Source of the DNA: Aliikangiella sp965214955
GTDB taxonomy: Bacteria; Pseudomonadota; Gammaproteobacteria; Enterobacterales; Kangiellaceae
NCBI GenBank assembly: GCA_965214955.1
Contig: CBDCCU010000003.1
Span: 1 to 64,000, forward strand
Direction of reading: 5' to 3'
DNA: 64,000 nt
Numbering within the stretch: the first letter of the stretch is position 1; the number at the start of each line of letters is the position of its first letter. The translations under genes and the position numbers were made by a program. Under the pieces are notes generated by a model, which searched no databases, had not been told where the DNA came from, and was given only the letters and a program-made list of their open reading frames with translations. Below, in pieces: positions 14,746 through 21,870 of this stretch.

Positions 14746-14759
14746 TGACGTTTTCGTCA
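14746..14759. other. Palindrome beside attR
   Basis: TGACG-TTTT-CGTCA, a perfect 5-bp-arm inverted repeat, lies nine bases before attR on the phage side. It could be an accessory site for Xer recombination, a protein operator or a hairpin. Confidence 0.5.
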
Positions 14760-14768
14760 TAATTTCCA

Positions 14769-14796
14769 ATTGAACATAATCTATATTATGCGCATA
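14769..14796. other. attR: right prophage junction, dif-like Xer site
   Basis: On the + strand: ATTGAACATAA (14769-14779), centre TCTATA (14780-14785), then TTATGCGCATA (14786-14796). The last block matches the canonical XerC arm (TTATGCGCACC in this orientation) at nine of eleven bases. The first block matches the XerD arm at ten of eleven. Joining the left half of attL to the right half of attR rebuilds a near-canonical chromosomal dif. Confidence 0.85.
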
Positions 14797-15082
14797 TCTA
14801 GCTGTTGGTTGATTAGAAAGTTGAGTGATAGCCATAACCAGAAAAAGTTTAAGAAACAATCCTTTTTCGATCTCTTTTATTATAAAAACTCTAAAGAGCT
14901 TAAGAACGATTCAGGTAACTTATCCGAACCATATATTTAAGAGAGCTAGGAAAAAATTAATTCATGCGCTTTAACTTTACCCAGCATGATGTATCCAAAC
15001 TCCAAAAGTTATATATATCTGGTCTTTTAGACAACTTTCGATAACGGCGTTTTTCAAGCTAGTTGTCGCCTAAATTAATAAA
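14797..15082. other. Non-coding chromosomal DNA right of dif
   Basis: AT-rich sequence with no convincing gene. Near its right end GACAACT (15030-15036) and AGTTGTC (15061-15067) form a short inverted pair, perhaps the remnant of an insertion-sequence end, since a transposase relic begins at 15083. Confidence 0.5.
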
Positions 15083-15463
15083 CTATGCCGCCTTATTCTC
15101 TTTAATTCCTGATTTACCTTTTTCAGGATTAAGATGAACTTCTTTTACTTGCTCCCAATTTCTTATTTCTCCTGACCAACGCTCAGGATTTTGTGTTTTT
15201 GCTTTTTGATAGATCTGCTTTCGTTTTGCTAATATTTTAGGATCTTCACCATTATGGCGCTGAGCTGGTGTGACAAATTAGATCCCACTATGACAGTGTT
15301 CATTGTTATACCACTGAACAAATCCTTTAACCCAAACTCTTGCGGCACTTAAATTTGAAAAGGTTTTTTCTGGATATTCTGGCCTATATTTTAATGTACG
15401 AAACAGTGATTCAGAAAATGGACTATCATTGCTCACCGATGGGCGACTAAATGATGGAGCCAC
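15083..15463 (-). pseudogene. IS3-family transposase (OrfB) C-terminal relic
   Basis: The frame encodes the end of an IS3-type integrase-core transposase: SPFSESLFRTLKYRPEYP, then WVKGFVQWYNNEHCHSGI. It is interrupted by TAA where homologues have a sense codon. Reading through gives FVTPAQRHNGEDPKIL and an ending GIKENKAA before a TAG at 15083-15085. The N-terminal two thirds, including most of the DDE core, is missing. The relic abuts a broken phosphatase gene at about 15460, so the element probably inserted there and then decayed. Confidence 0.85.
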
Positions 15464-15812
15464 CCCAAGCTGAAACTTGAACTAAATTTCCATAATTTCT
15501 TACGTGCTTTTGTGGTGTATCATCGACCATAATAACTTTAGACAAGTCGTAACTTTTCCTTTTTAACTTTCTAAAGTTTTTTATGAAGTACTCTTTAAAC
15601 TCTTCGTAATCGTATTGCCTCGTACAATTTCGACTAGAATAAACAAATCCTAGTTTATAGTCGTCAGGGAAAAGTTCAGCAATTATCAAATCTGCATGCA
15701 TTCAACCAGCGGTAGTCCATAGAGCAACACCAAAGTGCTCTTTAGCACTATCTAACTCATAAAGTAATTGTGACCATTCAACCGGATTGACTTTCTTAAA
15801 TCTATCACTCAA
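15461..15812 (-). pseudogene. HAD-family (NLI/FCP1-like) phosphatase C-terminal fragment
   Basis: Reading leftward: EWSQLLYELDSAKEHFGVAL, then WTTAG, an in-frame TGA, MHADLIIAELFPDD, and later KVIMVDDTPQKHVRNYGNL. The last block is the VDD motif of FCP1/SCP-like phosphatases of the HAD superfamily. The catalytic DxDxT start is absent, there is an internal stop, and the 3' end runs into the transposase relic. This is a dead gene fragment between the dif region and the macroglobulin gene. Confidence 0.75.
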
Positions 15813-15825
15813 TTAATCTCTAATT

Positions 15826-18800
15826 TTATTGTACCGATATTACAGTTGGCTTCGATGTCGCAAAAACATCATCATCATACATCTCCTCTATTTTTGCTGG
15901 CAGTGCAGAAAACTCACCTTTATGTGTAACTTTTACTAAATATTCAACTACATGGACACCAGCGGGAAGGTAATCAGCATAAAATTTAGCATTTCTTGGG
16001 CTTAACTGTTTTTCTCTAAAGTAATAGTCACTACTTAACTGCTCAAAAAGCTCTGCGGGTGCACTGGTAGCCAGATTCTCATCTAAAGCAAAGAAAGTAC
16101 CAGGTAGAGTATCCGTAACTGCAACGAACCTCCTAAATAGCGGATTATTGATCTTTAAACTTACTTTAATAAAATCACCTTGTTTTATGTTTCTTCTATT
16201 TACTTTAATCCAGTTATTATCCTTGTGTTTAAAGTATGTTCTGGTAATAGAAAACCCATTTGATACAGCTGGTGTTTGAGTAGCATCAAATTGATATTCT
16301 AATGTAGAACGAAGATAACCAACTCCAGGCTTTATACTTTTTACAAAGATCTCTAATGAATCGTCTAACGATATAGAAGATTGATGCGATTCAGAGTGCT
16401 CTCCTATGGATATTTCATCATTTTGAATTTCCAAAATATAAGAACCAGTCTGCTTATCTTTTTCGTATTCGGCAACATAATCGCTAATAGCAACACTACA
16501 GTATGCATTGCTTAATGTATTACCAAAATCCCCTTTATTCTTTCTTCTTAGTTCGAGTACAGCGTTGACGAACTGATTGACTACCTTCTTATCTGTTTTA
16601 TTTTTGGTCAAAGATGTAATCGTGGCACAGTACTTTTTAGAGTCAAACCCGTAAAAATACCAAGGTAATTTTTTATTCGATTTAAATAACCGTTTTTTAT
16701 CTGTAACTCTTGTGTCATCGAACAATGACATTTTAAGTAAGTCTATAATTTGTTCATCTTCTGAGTATTGCGAGACCACTTCTAGCAATTGACTTTTGCT
16801 GTAAACTCCAAGTTTTTCATAGTTCTTAATGAGGTTAGAAAGATATTCACCTACAAACCGTTTATTCTCAGCGTTTGAGCCGAGCGAGTTAACTATTAAA
16901 ATTGCAAGTTCTTGAGTCATTTCATCACTATCTTTTAGTAGATTTATGAGATAGTCACGAAGTCTTCTCGTATTTAAGGATGGAAAGTCATGCCCTTCCA
17001 TTTTAAGATACTGGATATTCTTGTATGTGTAGGCGCTTAAATAGGCACTGACATATTGTTCAGAGTTTCCAAAGAATGACATTCCCCCGTTTGGTGCCTG
17101 GAAATCCTCTATAGTATTTATTGGATCTTCTATATGACTGGCTAATTCTTGAGTAGTTTCTCCCTTTGATTTGATGTTTATAGCTGCTACGACTGCTCTA
17201 CTTAATTTCTGCTCCCAACACTGATGAGTATAACTTTTCATATAGTCGAATGTACCTTCTAAATTTGAAAGTACGCTACCTGAAAGCTCGAATTTAATGT
17301 TACCTTGAGGAAATGAGTAGTTTTGGGGAGTATCTATCTTGAATTTTTTATCTTCTGGTAGTAAAGAGTAATATGAAACAGCACGGGTAAGGCTTTTGGA
17401 ATATACTGTAGTTGATTGCATAAGTGCATCGCTTTCATTACCAGCCTCTGCTACGGTTAGTACTTGAATACTGCCTTCTTCGGGAATTGTAAGCTTCATC
17501 TCTGACTTATTTCTTTCAAAAGGCCGTACACCCTTAAATTCTGAAGAATGCTGATTGAGCTGTGTTTGATATGGGTTCAACTTAGCTAATGAGTCAAGCT
17601 TTATAGTATTAAGTCTGCCCTCCTTTGAAATAACTTCAGCCTGATATAAAAAACTATCGTCCTTTGTTAGTTGTGCTGGCATCTCTGCATGTAGCTCAAT
17701 TGACTTAGAAGTTTTAAAAGACTCCTCATCTACGAAGATATCTCCATTCTTGCTGGTAGAAATTGCGATTATCTTCCAGCTAGTAAGGTTGTCAGGCAGC
17801 TTGATTTCGACTTGTTCGGTTTTATTGCTTTCAACGTTAATACTACTATTCCAGTATGCAGCGTCAGTAAAATAACGTCTAAAATCTACCATGCGACCAC
17901 TTGGTGCCTTTATCTTATTCATCTCCTTTCTTTGATTCAGTTGGCTAATATTAGTTACTCCAGCAAGCGCTATCTCCTCTTTAGCTATTATTGGAGAAGC
18001 AATTTCCAGATCGGTACGTTTAAGCCTTGATCCCGTTATTGTTATAAATTCCGCATTATCTACTGCTTCATAAGTTACTTCTTGATATTTAGAGGAATAT
18101 AAAGACTTTGATAGCTCGTAGAAACTCGTTGGAGACCAGTCAAGAGCTTCAGAACCAAGTAAAGAGTTTTCTACTTTATAATATTCATTATCTTCGACTT
18201 GATTGAGCACGCTCTCATCGACTACTGCTAAACTCACTACAGCGTTGCCGTTTGTATGATTGTTTAACTTTAGTTTGATTTTCTCTCCAGGTTGAAATTT
18301 CTGTTTAAGTTTACCGATAGTCACTATTGGTAAATCTTTGGGAGATGTTACAGTTAACCTTTGTGTTATCACCTGAGCATAGTTTGGCTTCTCTAACTTT
18401 TTAAGTTCTTCAAGATCTCCATAATTAACAAAAACAGTTACATCAAAACCTGGAGCATAATCTTCCTTTACTTTGAAGGCTATTTCATTCAACCCAGCAC
18501 TTAGTGGTTGCCACCAAAAATCTAATAACTCTCCTCTATGAATAATTACTAGTGCAGAGGCTTTGCTTAGTCCATGGGTTAGTTTAAGCTTAGCTATTTC
18601 ACCGATTTTCAATTCAGGTTTGTCAGCTTGAATAACTAACTCATTTTTCTCATCCTTACCTCCATAGAAGTAATGAGAAGAATGGGATTGCTGTTTAGAG
18701 CCATCAGGATATTGAATTTCAGCTATTAGTCGGTAAAAACCGGTTTGTTTTTGTGTAAAAGTGCAGTGATTATTACTAAGTTTTGTGTTTTTAGAGTTAT

Positions 18801-21426
18801 TGCAAATTAAAGGAACCAGTTCTTGGTTGTCTTCCTTATTAAAGCGGGACCAATAGTTATTAATCTTCTGAGAATAATATTTGACTTCAACACTTTTAAT
18901 TTCATCACCATTTAGATCCACTATGCGAGAATCGAGATTTATAGCTTCGTTAATTGACAGCCACCAGTCAGACTTTTTAATACCTACGAAATATGGCTTT
19001 CTAGCAAAAGGAACATTTTCTAGCCTACTAAATACCACCTCACCTTCATCAGTCGTAATAGACGAATTGACAGCTATTTCACCATAGTTGATTCGACTGG
19101 GCGGAACCATTATCTCTATTGTTGATTTTCCTGTTTTGCCTAAAGTACCACCATTAAAATAGTAGCTATTTGGTTCATCATTTGAACCTTCGCTGTAATT
19201 TGGTGTAAAAATAAAATCGTTATGTTTTGGTTTTCCTTGTGTGAAATCGCTTTCTTTTAAAGAAATTGCTATCTCAGCATTAGCACCGACATAAGGTCCT
19301 CCAGAATAATATTCAGCTGTAGATGTGACTGAGAGCTTTTCATGGGTGAGCATTCCTTTTACATTTGGCTCTGTGGTCACCTTAATCTTCTGACGCTTAT
19401 AATTAGCAACATAAAAATATAATTCGTTTTCGATGTTGGCATTAAACTTATCATTATCAAGAACAACGCTATAATGACCGTCTGGAAGCGTTTTTGGGAT
19501 TTTGAACTCACCAGTAATTCGACCAAACTCATCCATGGTAATATTTTTATTCAAATAAAAAGAGTTACAATCCTCTATCCAACATTCATTATCCCTTCCC
19601 TCTATATAAACAATCGCATTTTCAGGCAACTTGGTAATCTCAATATTTGCCCCATTTATTTTTCTAAGAAACCCAACATATTTTAATGTATCTCCAGGTC
19701 TATATATTGGCTTATTTGGAGTTCCCCAAAAAACATCACTGCCATCGTAGCGTTCAATATCATCGTCGTGGCCTAATACTTCAGGATAAACTACATGATG
19801 ATATCGAATAGCAAACTGTTCGCCATTCTCTAGTTTAAAGCTCAATATTGGCTTATCACTATAATGAATTTCAGGAATAAAATTCGGTAGTACCGCAACA
19901 CCAAACTTATTGGTTTTCCCTTTTTCCGTATAGACATCTCTACCAGCAAACTTTACTTCAAAGCTTGTATTGGCCACTGGTTTGTTGGTATGGATATCAG
20001 ATATAAATATTAGGAGTGATTTTGCACTTCGCTGAATAATCGCGTTGTAGGCTGTTTTTTGAACGAAGAACTCTCTATTTTCCCATTTATTAGCATTGAC
20101 ACTAACAACACCATATATACTCTTTGCATCGGCAAGCTCCTCGTTTAACAAATTGGTTTTAAGTAGCTCGTTCTTTTTTGACTTTAATTTAATGTCACGA
20201 TACTTTACATCTTGTTTGAAAGTAATTTCCTTGTGATCTACACTTAGAACTCTTACCTCAAGGTTGTCTTGGTTAATAGATTGATGGAATAATCTGAGCT
20301 TGTCTTTGTTAGTGACTGATTCATTTGAGAATGGGCTATGGTGGTTAGGTTTAAAATCATCAATAGTTATATTAATTTGCGTGTCTGACGGTAGCTTCCT
20401 TCCAAATATATCTTGAACTTTAGATAGGCAATTTAATTTTTTAGTTTCCTTTGGGAAGCGTGGAATAACCATTACTGAGTCAGATTTATCACGATTTAAA
20501 TGAAGCTTAAAACCAAGTTCAGTCATTTCGTTTTCACAGCGAATTATTTGTTCTTTGCTGATCGGGGCAGTAAAGTTAATTCCCAAGCTTTGTTTTGGAT
20601 AACACTTATTATCATTCCAGCATTCATATCCAGTGTATTTAAAGATTCCATATGTCCTTATAGGATTGTATTCATAATTAACTTTCCTCTTTTTGGACTT
20701 TAAAGAGCCATATGGTGTTTTAATCCCAGAATCTTGATAAAGCTCATACTCTGTATCTGGCTTTAGGTTTTTAGCAGGCTTTAGTATCCAACTACTATCT
20801 TTCTTCCACGGTAAATATTCGTAATCTTCATCAGGTTCAGTCGCAGGAAAAGCAGAAAGAATAACTTCTTCTCCATAGGGATCTTTTAAGTAAATTCGAT
20901 CTTGCAAACTTTTTCGATCTACACCTAAATTAAAGTTAACTCTTATTTCAGGAGATGTTGGAGTTAACCACTTAGTTCTGTAATTAGAAATTTCTGGTCG
21001 TTTGCTTTCAAACTTATACTGGTAAAAATCAAACTTTCTTCCCTCTTCGCTATACAATCCCCCTTCAATTCTAATAGTGTATAACGTTGCAGGTTTCAGT
21101 CCGACAACACTATCAATGTCACAAGCTAAATGTTTCTTATCAGTCCAATACCATGAACAAGGCAAGTTTGGTGAAGTTGAATATTGGATAGAGTCAGCTG
21201 CAACCCTTTGCATATTTTCAGAGAATTTAAACTCCAGCTGAGCTCCGCTATCATAAATGTTTTTATCAACACTAATAATTTCAGGTGTTTTAGCTTTTGC
21301 AGATTTTTTCGTAGCGCTGGGCCACGATTGAATTGGCACTTTTGCTTCGGGCACAGTATCAACAGTATTGGCTGATTGGCAGGCCGTCAAAAACAGTATT
21401 AGAGTAATAGTTCCCCAAAATTTCAC
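15826..21426 (-). CDS. Bacterial alpha-2-macroglobulin (YfhM-like) lipoprotein
   Basis: A 1866-residue protein with a lipoprotein signal (LILFLTACQS; lipid Cys about residue 16) and a long array of MG-type beta domains. A macroglobulin core (VDFRRYFTDAAYW near residues 1180-1192, then LPDNLTSWK) precedes the thioester motif CWEQ at 1403-1406, so the reactive Cys and Gln are present. Such proteins trap proteases in the periplasm. E. coli YfhM is shorter (1653) and is paired with pbpC, which is not adjacent here. Just before the core, about residues 1127-1162, is a segment reading ITGSRLKRTDLEIASPI that resembles a TonB-receptor plug start and lies where the bait region should be. Confidence 0.9.
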   Translation of the reverse strand: MKFWGTITLILFLTACQSANTVDTVPEAKVPIQSWPSATKKSAKAKTPEIISVDKNIYDSGAQLEFKFSENMQRVAADSIQYSTSPNLPCSWYWTDKKHLACDIDSVVGLKPATLYTIRIEGGLYSEEGRKFDFYQYKFESKRPEISNYRTKWLTPTSPEIRVNFNLGVDRKSLQDRIYLKDPYGEEVILSAFPATEPDEDYEYLPWKKDSSWILKPAKNLKPDTEYELYQDSGIKTPYGSLKSKKRKVNYEYNPIRTYGIFKYTGYECWNDNKCYPKQSLGINFTAPISKEQIIRCENEMTELGFKLHLNRDKSDSVMVIPRFPKETKKLNCLSKVQDIFGRKLPSDTQINITIDDFKPNHHSPFSNESVTNKDKLRLFHQSINQDNLEVRVLSVDHKEITFKQDVKYRDIKLKSKKNELLKTNLLNEELADAKSIYGVVSVNANKWENREFFVQKTAYNAIIQRSAKSLLIFISDIHTNKPVANTSFEVKFAGRDVYTEKGKTNKFGVAVLPNFIPEIHYSDKPILSFKLENGEQFAIRYHHVVYPEVLGHDDDIERYDGSDVFWGTPNKPIYRPGDTLKYVGFLRKINGANIEITKLPENAIVYIEGRDNECWIEDCNSFYLNKNITMDEFGRITGEFKIPKTLPDGHYSVVLDNDKFNANIENELYFYVANYKRQKIKVTTEPNVKGMLTHEKLSVTSTAEYYSGGPYVGANAEIAISLKESDFTQGKPKHNDFIFTPNYSEGSNDEPNSYYFNGGTLGKTGKSTIEIMVPPSRINYGEIAVNSSITTDEGEVVFSRLENVPFARKPYFVGIKKSDWWLSINEAINLDSRIVDLNGDEIKSVEVKYYSQKINNYWSRFNKEDNQELVPLICNNSKNTKLSNNHCTFTQKQTGFYRLIAEIQYPDGSKQQSHSSHYFYGGKDEKNELVIQADKPELKIGEIAKLKLTHGLSKASALVIIHRGELLDFWWQPLSAGLNEIAFKVKEDYAPGFDVTVFVNYGDLEELKKLEKPNYAQVITQRLTVTSPKDLPIVTIGKLKQKFQPGEKIKLKLNNHTNGNAVVSLAVVDESVLNQVEDNEYYKVENSLLGSEALDWSPTSFYELSKSLYSSKYQEVTYEAVDNAEFITITGSRLKRTDLEIASPIIAKEEIALAGVTNISQLNQRKEMNKIKAPSGRMVDFRRYFTDAAYWNSSINVESNKTEQVEIKLPDNLTSWKIIAISTSKNGDIFVDEESFKTSKSIELHAEMPAQLTKDDSFLYQAEVISKEGRLNTIKLDSLAKLNPYQTQLNQHSSEFKGVRPFERNKSEMKLTIPEEGSIQVLTVAEAGNESDALMQSTTVYSKSLTRAVSYYSLLPEDKKFKIDTPQNYSFPQGNIKFELSGSVLSNLEGTFDYMKSYTHQCWEQKLSRAVVAAINIKSKGETTQELASHIEDPINTIEDFQAPNGGMSFFGNSEQYVSAYLSAYTYKNIQYLKMEGHDFPSLNTRRLRDYLINLLKDSDEMTQELAILIVNSLGSNAENKRFVGEYLSNLIKNYEKLGVYSKSQLLEVVSQYSEDEQIIDLLKMSLFDDTRVTDKKRLFKSNKKLPWYFYGFDSKKYCATITSLTKNKTDKKVVNQFVNAVLELRRKNKGDFGNTLSNAYCSVAISDYVAEYEKDKQTGSYILEIQNDEISIGEHSESHQSSISLDDSLEIFVKSIKPGVGYLRSTLEYQFDATQTPAVSNGFSITRTYFKHKDNNWIKVNRRNIKQGDFIKVSLKINNPLFRRFVAVTDTLPGTFFALDENLATSAPAELFEQLSSDYYFREKQLSPRNAKFYADYLPAGVHVVEYLVKVTHKGEFSALPAKIEEMYDDDVFATSKPTVISVQ

Positions 21427-21800
21427 TACAAACTCCTTTATTTATTGTTTTTGTATTTACTTGTTAGACGGTACTAAATAAACGTCACGTTGAATTTAAG
21501 ACAAGCATCAAGAGATGATATAAAATTAAACCAACCGATTGAAAGGTGCACTTAATTTCTAATACATTATGCTTTGCTAACTAATTTATCATATTAAATC
21601 AATAGGTTGCATCATAATTTTAAGAAACTTCGGTTCTGATTACTCCATTTAGCTTTATGGGGTAAAACTAGGCACTAAATTCAAGGTTTATGAGTATAAC
21701 TAAACTCAGGCTATACTTTTAGTTTAACATATAACCTATTGATTCTATAGCTATTATTATAAATAACCTATAGACTCAATCCCATAACATACCTATAAAA
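21427..21800. other. Intergenic region with inverted repeats
   Basis: No gene is seen. AATCAATAGGTT (21597-21608) and AACCTATTGATT (21733-21744) are a perfect 12-bp inverted pair. ATTGATTCTATAG (21738-21750) and CTATAGACTCAAT (21768-21780) form a second, 12 of 13. The region should include the promoter of the macroglobulin gene near its left end. Confidence 0.5.
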
Positions 21801-21834
21801 AATCCCCTTAAAACAATAATGCTTTAAGGGGATT
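21801..21834. terminator. Rho-independent terminator after icd
   Basis: AATCCCCTTAAA (21801-21812) and TTTAAGGGGATT (21823-21834) form a 12-bp stem with a 10-base loop. On the minus strand the stem is followed by a T run, so it terminates the leftward icd transcript. Confidence 0.85.
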
Positions 21835-21870
21835 TATATTAACTACTAATTAACGTTGGTAATAAATATA

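Larger units (their letters stand above)
2473..14785. mobile_element. Corticovirus (PM2)-like prophage integrated at a dif site
   Basis: The element is bounded by two copies of AACATAATCTATA (2473-2485 and 14773-14785) embedded in dif-like Xer sites, giving a circular length of 12,300 bp. It carries, in order, a leftward regulator-like gene, early small genes, an HUH Rep, packaging ATPase, small membrane proteins, major capsid protein, more membrane proteins, spike candidates, lysis genes and a leftward DUF3653-type gene. The size, gene order (Rep, ATPase, capsid) and abundance of one-TM proteins fit corticoviruses such as PM2 (about 10 kb). No terminase, portal, tail or integrase gene is seen. 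All genes look intact, so it may be inducible. Confidence 0.85.

Noticed and set aside
2473..14785. Filamentous phage or plasmid identity for the element
   Set aside because: The dif sites and HUH Rep would fit a filamentous phage, but the FtsK/HerA-like packaging ATPase, large capsid protein, muralytic protein and holin do not; no Zot-like or coat gene pattern is seen.
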